Origin: an uncultured Polaribacter sp.
GTDB lineage: Bacteria > Bacteroidota > Bacteroidia > Flavobacteriales > Flavobacteriaceae
Direction: 5' to 3'
Length of the DNA: 64,000 nt
Assembly: GCF_947500975.1 (NCBI RefSeq)
Contig: NZ_CANMUE010000010.1
Coordinates: forward strand, 81,602 to 145,601
The translations under genes and the position numbers were made by a program. This document shows, piece by piece, positions 9,175-17,494 of this stretch (position 1 is its first letter; every line of letters begins with the position of its first letter). Below the pieces are notes generated by a model. The model was not told the origin of the DNA. It saw only the letters and a program-made list of their open reading frames with translations, and ran no database searches.

Positions 9175-9738
9175 TTATTCTTCTGTAGTTTCTAATCTTC
9201 CTGTAGTTTTTTTTGCTAAATGTTTAGATAAATCTTCTTTAGACTCAAATCCAACACCAAAGATAGTATCATTTTCTTTAGTTAATTTAAATGCTTTTTC
9301 AGAAACAAAGTATTTTGTTTTTTGATCCCAAAATAATTGCTGAGTTTCTAATTTAGAGTTTTCTGTATGATTTATTACAACAACATTCCCTCTTATTTCA
9401 GACATAGAAGTTTTTGAATAAGTTATACAATAATCACCAATAATAGTTGTGGAATCTAACCCTTTATTTTCAAAATTGATAATTTTAATTCCATCAGTAA
9501 ACTCTGTATATGGATGACTTTTTCGATTGCTAAAATCTAACATTATTGGCGCCAAAAGTTTAGAAGTAATTCTACCAGAGTCTTTATATACATGATTGGC
9601 ATCTTTAGCTTTACCAATAGGTAAATTTTTATCAGCCAAAAAATCTCTAACTTTTTGTGTATCAGTATTACAAGAAAAAAGCATTACTGTTAATAAAACA
9701 GTAATGCTTTTTAATAATATATCTATATGTTTTTTCAC
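9175..9738 (-). CDS. lptC: LptC-like LPS export lipoprotein
   Basis: 187 residues. A hydrophobic N-terminus ends in a lipobox (VMLFSC, Cys23); the mature part is beta-rich with the LptC pattern: KLLAPIMLDFSNRKSHPYTEF, roughly residues 60-80 (longest motif quoted in part), then YTEFTDGIKI and strand repeats of the LptA/LptC beta-jellyroll. LptC bridges the inner-membrane LptBFG complex and the periplasmic LPS bridge. E. coli LptC has a transmembrane anchor, but Bacteroidota versions are commonly lipoproteins. It lies 4 bp after the TPR gene. Confidence 0.82.
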   Translation of the reverse strand: MKKHIDILLKSITVLLTVMLFSCNTDTQKVRDFLADKNLPIGKAKDANHVYKDSGRITSKLLAPIMLDFSNRKSHPYTEFTDGIKIINFENKGLDSTTIIGDYCITYSKTSMSEIRGNVVVINHTENSKLETQQLFWDQKTKYFVSEKAFKLTKENDTIFGVGFESKEDLSKHLAKKTTGRLETTEE

Positions 9739-9742
9739 AAAC

Positions 9743-11077
9743 TTAATTAGATGGTACTCTTACAGTTTCACCTATCCAACATTTAACAGTATAAGAGCTT
9801 CCTGGTGCAATACCTTTGGTAAAAATAAGTGTTTTTTTAGGAAGATTTGCTCTATAAGATGCAATGTATTTTTTTGCTGTTGATGACATACTTGGATCTA
9901 CATTATAAGCTTTTTGGGCTTGTTTTAATGCCGCAGCATATACCATTCTCTTTTCAAACTCATCTGAACCACATTTATTAACACTTTTTTGATATAATCT
10001 TGCAATCAATAAATATGCTCTTCCAGAATTTGGATTAAATTTAATTGCTTCTCTAGCTAAACTTCTTGCTTTAGCAAACTGACCTCTAGCTCTAGCTGCT
10101 TCAGCAAATTTTAATTTATATTTTGATTTCTTTAAAGGATCCGTTTCTAAATCAAATGCTTTTTGTCTCATTTCAGCAGCTCCAGTTGCATCACCATTTT
10201 TTTCTAAGATACCAGCATAAAAAGAATACGAATCTGGAGATGGTGTAGCTTCAGCATAAGCTTTTGCTAAAGTTTCAAACATTGGATCATCTTGACATTC
10301 TTTATTAAACATTCTTGATACTGCTCTTCTTAACCAAACTGCATTATTTTTATTAGCTTCAAAATCTCTTTGATATATTGGCACTAATCTTTCACAAGTA
10401 GCAATTTCAGAAATAATTGCATCTAAACCACCTTCTATTTGACCTAAAGCTTTAGAGTTAATCTTATAAGCATTTAACCTTCTTTCTTCTTTCTTATCTA
10501 AAGTTCTTGTAGAATCTGATAAATCAACAATTTTTTTAGCATAATCATCTAACTTTTCCCCAACAGATTCAACAACATCATCATATGTATCAAATACTTT
10601 TTGCGGGTTCGTATCTTTAAATTGATCTGTAATTCCTTGAAAGTATATATAAATATTTTTTACCCCCATTGCTTGTGGTGAAATCTTATATGCCTTTTCT
10701 AAAATATCAAAAATTTCCTTTTCTGAAGCTAATTTATTTTTTGATAAATATGTTGCATAGTCACTATGAACTTTAGCTGGATTTTTTTTAGGAAAATATT
10801 GTAATCTCTGCTCATAAACTCTTTTTGCTAACGCAGGGTCTTTTTTAACATTTTGTGCTAAATTAGAACCGAATTTATAAATATTTACAGTTAAATCTTT
10901 ACAATTATCCATTAAATATATCCAGTTAGTATATGCTTCATCATATTTTTTTGACTGGTAATCACCTTTAAAAAGATTATATTTTATTGAACATTCTCTT
11001 TTCGCATCATCTTGCGCATTTGTTTTAGCTGTTGCCAAACATATAGTTATGGCTAATAAAAACGTAAATTTCTTCAT
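9743..11077 (-). CDS. Secreted TPR-repeat protein
   Basis: 444 residues from the ATG at 11077, chosen because it begins a clean signal peptide (MKKFTFLLAITICLATAKTNAQ) and avoids overlap with the upstream gene; an in-frame ATG at 11122 would add 15 basic residues. The mature protein is helical with TPR-like units, clearest at about 285-390 (YSFYAGILEKNGDATGAAEM, SKYKLKFAEAARARGQFAKA and GRAYLLIARLYQKSVNKCG). It is probably a periplasmic scaffold for outer-membrane assembly, judged only from its neighbours. Confidence 0.8.
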   Translation of the reverse strand: MKKFTFLLAITICLATAKTNAQDDAKRECSIKYNLFKGDYQSKKYDEAYTNWIYLMDNCKDLTVNIYKFGSNLAQNVKKDPALAKRVYEQRLQYFPKKNPAKVHSDYATYLSKNKLASEKEIFDILEKAYKISPQAMGVKNIYIYFQGITDQFKDTNPQKVFDTYDDVVESVGEKLDDYAKKIVDLSDSTRTLDKKEERRLNAYKINSKALGQIEGGLDAIISEIATCERLVPIYQRDFEANKNNAVWLRRAVSRMFNKECQDDPMFETLAKAYAEATPSPDSYSFYAGILEKNGDATGAAEMRQKAFDLETDPLKKSKYKLKFAEAARARGQFAKARSLAREAIKFNPNSGRAYLLIARLYQKSVNKCGSDEFEKRMVYAAALKQAQKAYNVDPSMSSTAKKYIASYRANLPKKTLIFTKGIAPGSSYTVKCWIGETVRVPSN

Positions 11078-11094
11078 TTTAATAGGGTTTATTG

Positions 11095-12396
11095 TTAATC
11101 TATTTTTCTTTTTTGAAACCACCTTAATTGCCCAAAAGCAGACAAAGATAAACTTAATCTAAAATTAAAATAATTTTCTTGAATTAAATTATTTTCTATG
11201 GATCCTCTTTTACCAAATTCAAATCCCATATTTAAAGTTGATAACTGTTTCAATGGTAATCCTAAACCAAAAGACATGCCAAAGTCTTTAATTGCTGTAA
11301 AATTTGTAGTATTTCCTGTTCCGTCAACTAATAAACCAGTATCTTCAAATCGTAAACCTGCCCTATAAGTAACCCTACTCCAGTAACTTGAAATTGAATT
11401 TATCTTTGGAATATAAAAACCTCCAATAGAAAACCTATTTGAAGCTCCATATTTATAAGCACTACTATTTGTTGCCCCTAATAAATTAGTTGTTGTAATT
11501 GCATCTTGATTTTCATACTCTAAACCTGCATACCATTTATCAAATTTACCAAAACCGATACCTAAAGTAGTTTTTACCGGTAAATTATATGCACCAGATA
11601 TGGCAGATGTTGATAATGTATCTTTTGGAATATCAAATTCTGTTGTAGAAAACACAGTTGAGTATAGGTAATCTCTACCAGAGACGTTTAAATCATTTCC
11701 AACCTTAACTGTTGCTCCTGCATTAAAGTTTGTTTTATTCTTTAACTGTACTTTGTACTGTGCACCTAATTTAATTGTATTCCCTCTTACAGTTAAGACC
11801 TCATCATATTTAGTAGCTAAAACAACACCATCTCTTCTATTCAAAATACTATTCTCTATATTTCCAAAATTAAAATCAGCTTCAATACCTAAAGAAAAAC
11901 CTTTAAATACCTGAATTCCCAAACTCCCATAAATTCTATTTATTCCACCGTTTCCAGAAAAAAGTGATATTTCAGTAATTTCACCATCATCATCAGTTAG
12001 TGTGTTTAACAATGAATAACCCACTGATGAAACAGGCTGTATACCTACTGAGAAACCAGCTTTGCTTCCAATTGGAAAAGCTAAAGTAACATATGACAAA
12101 CTAGTTGATGTAGATTGTTGCTCAACAGTACTAGTTTTAACTGTTAAATCATTATTTAACATCCCTAACCCAAATGTAGTATATCTTAGCTCTGCAATTG
12201 CAGCTGGATTTGTAAAATTTAAATATTTATAATGGCTAAATGCTACGCCTATGCCTCCCATTGAACTTTGTTCTACTGTTGTTGTGCTAAATTCATCACC
12301 TACACCAAAAAAAGAATATGGAGATGAACTAGTTCTTTGTGCTGTAACAATTACAGTTGAACACAGTAAAAAAACTACAAGAATCTTTCTAATCAT
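11095..12396 (-). CDS. Outer-membrane beta-barrel protein (FadL/OmpP1-like)
   Basis: 433 residues with a signal peptide (cleavage after about residue 19, IVTAQ) and then SSPYSFFGVGDEF, a start often seen in Bacteroidota barrel proteins. The remainder is alternating polar/hydrophobic strands rich in Gly, Asn, Ser and Thr, ending in an aromatic strand (LSLSAFGQLRWFQKR). It resembles the FadL/OmpP1 or PorV-like group, but I cannot assign a substrate. The start overlaps the coaX stop by 4 bp, so it is cotranscribed. Confidence 0.75.
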   Translation of the reverse strand: MIRKILVVFLLCSTVIVTAQRTSSSPYSFFGVGDEFSTTTVEQSSMGGIGVAFSHYKYLNFTNPAAIAELRYTTFGLGMLNNDLTVKTSTVEQQSTSTSLSYVTLAFPIGSKAGFSVGIQPVSSVGYSLLNTLTDDDGEITEISLFSGNGGINRIYGSLGIQVFKGFSLGIEADFNFGNIENSILNRRDGVVLATKYDEVLTVRGNTIKLGAQYKVQLKNKTNFNAGATVKVGNDLNVSGRDYLYSTVFSTTEFDIPKDTLSTSAISGAYNLPVKTTLGIGFGKFDKWYAGLEYENQDAITTTNLLGATNSSAYKYGASNRFSIGGFYIPKINSISSYWSRVTYRAGLRFEDTGLLVDGTGNTTNFTAIKDFGMSFGLGLPLKQLSTLNMGFEFGKRGSIENNLIQENYFNFRLSLSLSAFGQLRWFQKRKID

Positions 12397-13121
12397 TTGT
12401 TTTTGTTAAAATTCAATATTTCATTTAGTCCCTCAAGGAGAAAATTTTGATTGGCAAATATGCTACTTTTTAATTGTTTTGACAAGAAATTTGTATCTCC
12501 ACCTGTTAAAACAACCATTAAACTTGGATATTTTTTTTGATATTGACTAATTACCCCTTCTATCTCTTGAATAACACCGTTAACTACACCTGAGTTTATA
12601 CTTTTATTTGTGCTTGTTCCTATAAAATTTTCAAGTGTTTCTTTTTCTAAATATGGGAGTTTAGAAGTAAATCTATTTAATGCTCTAAATCTCATTACTA
12701 ATCCTGGTGAAATTGCTCCACCTAAATATTTTTTATCTTTAGTTACAAAATCAAAAGTTATGCAAGTTCCGGCATCAATAATTAATGTATTTTTATTTGA
12801 AAATTTTTTAACAGCATTAGAAACTAATGCAATTCTATCTACTCCAAGAGTTTTTGGAGTTTGATAACAATTAATAAAAGGAACTTTTGTTTCAGAAGAT
12901 AAAACTTGAAAATTGACGTTTTTTTGCAAACTTTCTAACTTTTTACTTGAAATAGAGCTCACACTTGATAAGATTCCGAAGGGAATTGTAAATTTTTTTA
13001 AAATTTTTTTCACTTCTGAAACAATTCTTTTCTTATCAAACAATACAACCTCTACAAGCCTATCTTGCTCAAATACAGCTGCTTTTACTCGGGTATTACC
13101 AATATCAATAATTAAATTCAT
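12393..13121 (-). CDS. coaX: Type III pantothenate kinase
   Basis: 242 residues from the ATG at 13121; the family starts at MNLIIDIGNTRVKAAVF, so eight upstream in-frame residues are dropped. It has the ASKHA-fold motifs of CoaX: DIGNTRVK (6-13, phosphate binding), GVDRIALV, DAGTCITFD (the catalytic Asp region) and GGAISPG. It phosphorylates pantothenate in the first step of CoA synthesis; type III enzymes are insensitive to CoA feedback and usually need K+ or NH4+. It is the first gene of the leftward envelope operon. Confidence 0.93.
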   Translation of the reverse strand: MNLIIDIGNTRVKAAVFEQDRLVEVVLFDKKRIVSEVKKILKKFTIPFGILSSVSSISSKKLESLQKNVNFQVLSSETKVPFINCYQTPKTLGVDRIALVSNAVKKFSNKNTLIIDAGTCITFDFVTKDKKYLGGAISPGLVMRFRALNRFTSKLPYLEKETLENFIGTSTNKSINSGVVNGVIQEIEGVISQYQKKYPSLMVVLTGGDTNFLSKQLKSSIFANQNFLLEGLNEILNFNKNK

Positions 13122-13171
13122 TTTTAAAAAATAGATGAAATTCAAAAATACAATACATTTTTTGAATTTTA

Positions 13172-13204
13172 TTTGGTAGATGTATAAAATACGTTTTATA
13201 TTTG
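13172..13204 (+). promoter_or_regulatory. Promoter of tRNA-Phe
   Basis: TTTG at 13172-13175 and TATATTTG at 13197-13204 are 21 bp apart and match the Bacteroidota -33 TTTG / -7 TAnnTTTG promoter. Transcription should start near 13211, about 10 nt before the mature tRNA. Confidence 0.75.
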
Positions 13205-13220
13205 CATCCGCTAAGGCAAT

Positions 13221-13293
13221 GGTACCTTAGCTCAGTTGGTAGAGCAAAGGACTGAAAATCCTTGTGTCCCTGGTTCGATTCCTGGAGGTACCA
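13221..13293 (+). tRNA. tRNA-Phe (anticodon GAA)
   Basis: The 73-nt cloverleaf reads GGTACCT acceptor, TTAGCTCAGTTGGTAGAGC D-arm, GGACTGAAAATCC anticodon arm with GAA, and CTGGTTCGATTCCTGG T-arm. The acceptor 3' strand GGTACC is followed by discriminator A; CCA is not encoded. The 3' end from 13282 also forms the left attachment repeat of the island, so integration kept the tRNA intact. Confidence 0.97.
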
Positions 13294-13294
13294 C
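13282..13294 (+). repeat. Left attachment site (attL core)
   Basis: CTGGAGGTACCAC, the 3' end of tRNA-Phe plus one base, is identical to 32582-32594. It is followed by a loosely shared TTTAAA. Confidence 0.88.
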
Positions 13295-13298
13295 TTTA

Positions 13299-13344
13299 AA
13301 AGTCTGTAATCCTTTATAAATAAAGAGATTGCAGGCTTTTTTGT
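13299..13344 (+). terminator. Terminator for tRNA-Phe supplied by the island
   Basis: AAGTCTGTAATC pairs with GATTGCAGGCTT (two G-U pairs), with an inner CTTTA/TAAAG stem, then T6. It lies just inside the island's left end and can end tRNA transcription in place of the hairpin now at 32600. Confidence 0.72.
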
Positions 13345-13349
13345 TTTTG

Positions 13350-13370
13350 AGGGTGCTTGACAGGGTGCTA
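13350..13370 (+). repeat. Left candidate integrase arm sites
   Basis: GGGTGCTTGA and AGGGTGCTAA form a direct repeat with an 11-bp period. The same paired arrangement in the same orientation (GGGTGTTTGA, AGGGTGTTTT) is at the right end, 32436-32455. Paired repeats at both ends inside the cores fit arm-type binding sites of a tyrosine recombinase. Confidence 0.55.
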
Positions 13371-13948
13371 ATAATGAACTTTAGTAGAAAACTTTTTGTT
13401 TGCTTAATAAATATACGAAAACTTACAGGCACTGGCAAGCTGTAGGGAATTAAGTTTACTCATAACTTTAATTTGTAAAAGGCAAAAATCTTTTGGTATT
13501 ACATATCAATTTCGATTTTGTTCAAAAAAAGTGGTCGGGGTGCTAAAAAAAATAGCTTCAAATACCCCTCGTTATCGGAAGGTTCATCTTGAGATATCGC
13601 CTCTTTTAAAATTTTGTACTTACCTATCAAAAAGGTTATAAGAGAATGAAATAATAAAAAATTGCCCAACGTCTTTATTCATAAGGCTTAACACACATTT
13701 AATAACAAATGAGTTTATAACACAAAAAGCACCTTTTATGGAGTAAAAATGCCATTTGAAGCAAAACGCACATTATTAAGGCTTTTTTAGAAAAAATTTG
13801 ACCCAAGTGTAAAATAGGCTTACCCATCAAAAAACCTATACGTGCGCATAGAGGCTAACAAAACATAAAAAATTATCTATATTTTACTATTTTAAAATGC
13901 TTAATTTTGGGGGTTTAGAGGTACATCTTCCCTCTTTGGCTCTCGTTT
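13371..13948. other. Noncoding left end of the island
   Basis: About 580 bp without a credible ORF on either strand. It holds another GGGTGCTAAAA copy near 13538 and CTTACCYATCAAAAA at 13619-13633 and 13819-13833, exactly 200 bp apart. It may carry recombination or replication signals; nothing else stands out. Confidence 0.5.
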
Positions 13949-15238
13949 ATGAATAAAAAAGACATTTTAACAGATTTTTGCATACATCTTTTGTTGCTCG
14001 GAGATGAATTTCGTGATTCAGAATTACATTTCTTTGACAAAAAAGACAAAAGCGTTTTAACTTATCAAAATTATGTAAGTACTATTAATAAATTTTTGAA
14101 TGTAGAAGATTTTCTTTGGGATACTGATATAAGTAAACCTATTTCAAAAATAAAAACATTAAACGATTTAATCAGCAATAAAGAAATTGAATTTTTACAA
14201 GATTATATTAAAAAGACGTTCTATTTTGGTTATCCAACTGAAGTAAATGAAGATGGTTTTGCTTGGGGAGAAACTTTTAGATTAGACTTTTCAGTTCAAG
14301 ATATAGAATCCTTTTTCTTCGACTACTTGGATTTAAAAAAAATAAATCCCCATAGATATATTACCTATTATCAGCAATTTCTTAATTATTTAGATGGGCA
14401 AATCAACAATGCTATATCTACAACAAAGTTTAAAATTGATAATTTCCACAAAAATAGAAACAGTATTGATAATGGTTTATATTCAGAACTCAAGGATAAT
14501 CTTGAGTCCGAATTAAAAAATATGTTATTAAAGTCAACTCAAAATACCGAATTTCAGTTACAAGGTGGCTTCGACGAATTTGGTTTTATAATTAACTATC
14601 AAAATACATTAAAATCAATTTTAAAACTACATAACACTCAATACTCTAAACTCAATTTAGAAATTGACCCAAAACAATACTTTGTTCTGATTGAATATGA
14701 ATATTATCGATTCAAAATTGAAGGACAAAAAACAACTACCAATGCAGATAAGCAGAAGGTACTTAAAGAAGAATTTGAGTTGTTAAAAGAAAATAACTCA
14801 CAATTAATTGAGTTTTTAAAGGCTAAAAAGTTTGACAATCGAGAGGTTGAAATTATTATTAACAGCTTTTCTTTCAATAAATTCAGTTCACTTGGCATTA
14901 GGTCAATTAGAAATCTTTCTAAAATAAATTTCTTCAGTTTGTTTTATTTGTTTTATCGGTTTGACTTTTTAAAACAAGAACTTGGTTTAGTGTTAGATGT
15001 TCAAAATGATTTTCTCGAAGCATCATTAGTTGAACAGCCTAATTTGATAGATAAAAATATGTATTTCAAATATTATAAGCATTCTGAAGATGTAGTGCCT
15101 GAATATAATGAATATCATAAAGATTACCCTTTTAAGCAGATAAAACGTCTCTTAAACAAAATTAAAGAAGATCTTCATATTGATTTAAAAAAGTTAAATA
15201 TTCCTCCAAATTTTAAATTTTTCGTAAAGGATATTTAA
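13949..15238 (+). CDS. Island protein of unknown function, 429 aa
   Basis: A mostly helical, soluble, charged protein without signal peptide or membrane segments. Aromatic-rich segments (KKTFYFGYPTEVNEDGFAWG, FFFDYLDLKKINPHRYITYY) lie in the first 150 residues, and a Lys/Glu-rich, coiled-coil-like region spans about 255-300. I recognise no catalytic motif. Position at the left end of a tRNA island, upstream of an HTH gene and a primase-like gene, suggests a role in maintenance or regulation of the element. It vaguely recalls RteC-type regulators, but their conserved motifs are missing, so I do not use that name. Confidence 0.75.
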   Translation: MNKKDILTDFCIHLLLLGDEFRDSELHFFDKKDKSVLTYQNYVSTINKFLNVEDFLWDTDISKPISKIKTLNDLISNKEIEFLQDYIKKTFYFGYPTEVNEDGFAWGETFRLDFSVQDIESFFFDYLDLKKINPHRYITYYQQFLNYLDGQINNAISTTKFKIDNFHKNRNSIDNGLYSELKDNLESELKNMLLKSTQNTEFQLQGGFDEFGFIINYQNTLKSILKLHNTQYSKLNLEIDPKQYFVLIEYEYYRFKIEGQKTTTNADKQKVLKEEFELLKENNSQLIEFLKAKKFDNREVEIIINSFSFNKFSSLGIRSIRNLSKINFFSLFYLFYRFDFLKQELGLVLDVQNDFLEASLVEQPNLIDKNMYFKYYKHSEDVVPEYNEYHKDYPFKQIKRLLNKIKEDLHIDLKKLNIPPNFKFFVKDI

Positions 15239-15293
15239 TCAATTCTACCTTTCCAAAATACCTCTAATACCTTTTCGGGTCTTTGCATATCAA

Positions 15294-15313
15294 TTACAAC
15301 GAAGTAGTTGTAA
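15294..15313. promoter_or_regulatory. Candidate operator upstream of HTH gene
   Basis: TTACAAC-GAAGTA-GTTGTAA is a 7-bp perfect inverted repeat with a 6-bp spacer, ending 17 bp before the ATG of the HTH gene at 15330. Size and position suit autoregulation. Confidence 0.45.
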
Positions 15314-15329
15314 ATAAAGTTATTTTAAA

Positions 15330-15608
15330 ATGCAAAGAACAATCCAAATGCATGACATGAGTCCAGACTCGCTCATGAAAATGCTAAAAACACTTTTAAA
15401 AGAAGAGTTTAAACAATTAATTGAGAACTTGAAAACAAGTCAACCTGATGAGTATCTAACACGTAATGAAGCTGCGGAGTTTTTAAAAATTTCCAAAACA
15501 ACACTTTGGAATTTAGACAAGACCCAAGTATTGCCTGCTACACGTTTGAATGGCAAGGTCTTGTATCTCAAAAGCAGTTTGTTAGATTTCTCAAAACGCA
15601 GTGCTTAA
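15330..15608 (+). CDS. Excisionase-like helix-turn-helix protein
   Basis: 92 residues. The N-terminal 40 are helical (DSLMKMLKTLLKEEFKQLIE), perhaps for dimerisation. An HTH_17/MerR-like winged helix covers about 44-90, with YLTRNEAAEFLKISKTTLW and then LPATRLNGKVLYLKSSL. Such proteins in Bacteroidota elements act as excisionases or recombination directionality factors beside tyrosine recombinases, which fits here; a transcription factor for the element is the alternative. It is followed by a small hairpin and a terminator. Confidence 0.82.
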   Translation: MQRTIQMHDMSPDSLMKMLKTLLKEEFKQLIENLKTSQPDEYLTRNEAAEFLKISKTTLWNLDKTQVLPATRLNGKVLYLKSSLLDFSKRSA

Positions 15609-15643
15609 ACTTATTTAAGCTACTACTCACAATTTTTTAACCC

Positions 15644-15692
15644 AAAGGCAAGGCGGTATTATCATACTGTTAGGAATCGTCTTGCCTTTTTT
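15644..15692 (+). terminator. Terminator after HTH gene
   Basis: AAGGCAAGGCG pairs with CGTCTTGCCTT (one G-U pair) across a 22-nt loop, followed by T6. A smaller hairpin, GCTTAAA/TTTAAGC, lies at the HTH gene stop (15603-15620). Confidence 0.65.
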
Positions 15693-15852
15693 AAAACAAC
15701 GAAAATGACATTTTCAATAATACAAATACAAGTAAATCAAAACAACTTAAATGTAATAAGTATAACTGTAGTTATTGCATCAGTTTTTATCAACCGCAAC
15801 TCAATTCTTAAAGAATTGCGGATAATCAAATTAACATTTTAAGAGCAAAAAA

Positions 15853-16119
15853 ATGAAAAATTTAGATAAAAACATAATCGGTAAAGGAGAGGTAAAAGGC
15901 TTCATATTTACCCAACACAATCAATCAAATAAAGCATACCTATACAAAGTAGATACTGGCTGTTCTATTTACTACGAAGTGTTTAAAAAGACTTATCGTG
16001 TGAACTCTAAACGGCATTGCTTCCCAACATCTAAAGCCTTTGGTAAATGGGCGTGGACATTTACAACACTTGAAAAAGCTATTGAAAAGTTTATTCAGTT
16101 AAACGAAGAAAATGATTAG
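15853..16119 (+). CDS. Small island protein of unknown function, 88 aa
   Basis: A basic, aromatic-rich protein (YYEVFKKTYRVNSKRH, FGKWAWTFTTLEKAIEKF) with a beta-alpha look and no signal peptide. Its end overlaps the primase-like gene by 8 bp, so the two are translationally coupled; a replication or DNA-binding accessory role is the obvious guess. I recognise no family. Confidence 0.65.
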   Translation: MKNLDKNIIGKGEVKGFIFTQHNQSNKAYLYKVDTGCSIYYEVFKKTYRVNSKRHCFPTSKAFGKWAWTFTTLEKAIEKFIQLNEEND

Positions 16120-17320
16120 TTGCTTCAATCACATAAAAGACCCTAACGCAACTGACGAAATAGACATCTACGAATTTGTAGAGCGAATTAAGTCGCCAGA
16201 CAAATCTATTATTGTTTTAATTGAACAGGCTCGGCTCTATCACAACAAAGACAAAGATAAATATGATGGGTTAAAAGCAAAGCTACCGTGTTTTACATTA
16301 AATTTTAGCTTTAATGGTAGAAAAACCAACGAGACTATTAAATCTCCTACTGGGTTTATTTATTTAGATGTAGATAATTGCACCAGTATAGATTTATCTA
16401 ACCCATTCATATTTGCTACTTGGTTATCGCCATCAAATACTGGCAGAGGAGTATTGGTTAAAGTTGAGAATTTAAATCTTGATAACTTTAAAGACACTTA
16501 TTCGGCTATTTCCAAACACTTAAATTTAAATGTAGATATAAGAGCCGCTAAAGCTACCCAATATACTATACACAGTTACGATAAAGGTATTTACTTTAAT
16601 GAAGATGCTATTACTTGGGTAATTGATACTTCTAATGAAGCTCAAACTAATTTTACCCCTACTACGTCTATACTAAAGCCTATACTAAAAAGAAAAAGAA
16701 AGGATATAGGTGTTATAGGGGTAAATTACTCTATACGCTATAACAATTATAACGAAGTGGACTTTGGAGGAAAAGAATATCTATATTTTAAAGATGAAAA
16801 AATAGTAATGGCTACGGTGTTTGTACCTAAAGCAATTAAAAAAGGAAGTCGAAACTCTATTGTGTCTGCAATAGCATATCAGTTAAGGGCTTTAAATCCG
16901 CATATAGCACAAAACTATTTACAAAACTATATAGAGACTGTGAATCTACACCATTGTAAACCAAAATTAAGAGCTGAAGAAATTAGCACTATTGTTAGAA
17001 ATATTATGAATAGAAAAAACCTGATTCCTGTACCAAATAACCCAAGACGGTTTTTATTTAACCCCAAATTTAAACTCCCTCTAAAAGAAATAATGGGCAT
17101 TGTAAACTATTATAACGGTAAGGCACGTTCTGAAAAAACTATAAATAAGATTAGGGAGTGCATTTTAAATTGGGATGTAGCCGAATTAGGCAAACTAACT
17201 CAAAAGTCGCTTATTAAAGCATCTGGTGTAAGTAAAGGCACGATAGAAAAATACTATAAATTGTTTGAAGAAGAAAGAAAACTAATAAATCAACAATACA
17301 ATAAGCTAAAAACAAGCTAA
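16112..17320 (+). CDS. VirE_N/BT4734-like primase-related protein
   Basis: 402 residues. About 40-165 resembles the BT4734-like domain (Pfam VirE_N) of Bacteroidota mobile elements: SFNGRKTNETIKSPTGFIYL, LDVDNC, WLSPSNTGRGVLVKV and KATQYTIHSYD, related to archaeo-eukaryotic-primase-like folds. About 235-300 resembles a primase C-terminal helical domain (KKGSRNSIVSAIAYQLRALN, EEISTIVRNIMN). About 350-395 contains a helix-turn-helix (KASGVSKGTIEKYYKLFEEE). It probably acts in replication or maintenance of the excised island. No helicase domain is present. Confidence 0.72.
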   Translation: MISCFNHIKDPNATDEIDIYEFVERIKSPDKSIIVLIEQARLYHNKDKDKYDGLKAKLPCFTLNFSFNGRKTNETIKSPTGFIYLDVDNCTSIDLSNPFIFATWLSPSNTGRGVLVKVENLNLDNFKDTYSAISKHLNLNVDIRAAKATQYTIHSYDKGIYFNEDAITWVIDTSNEAQTNFTPTTSILKPILKRKRKDIGVIGVNYSIRYNNYNEVDFGGKEYLYFKDEKIVMATVFVPKAIKKGSRNSIVSAIAYQLRALNPHIAQNYLQNYIETVNLHHCKPKLRAEEISTIVRNIMNRKNLIPVPNNPRRFLFNPKFKLPLKEIMGIVNYYNGKARSEKTINKIRECILNWDVAELGKLTQKSLIKASGVSKGTIEKYYKLFEEERKLINQQYNKLKTS

Positions 17321-17494
17321 TTTACCTATGCACAGTTAACAAATTAGAACACTTTACCCATAAGTGATATTTGGGTATTACTTGCTATAAGAAAGAGGCT
17401 AAATTGTGAGTTGTGCAAAGTGTTGCTACAATGGTAGAATCTAAAAAACTGTGTGAGGTATGAAATAAGGCAGGTTTTAAAAACCTCCTTAATT

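Noticed and set aside
13232..13438. 68-aa minus-strand ORF across tRNA-Phe and the island's left end
   Set aside because: Its C-terminal part (PGIEPGTQGFSVLCSTN) is simply the antisense translation of the tRNA, a well-known false gene product.
13949..15238. Calling the 429-aa island protein RteC
   Set aside because: Size and location recall it, but the conserved RteC segments are not there.
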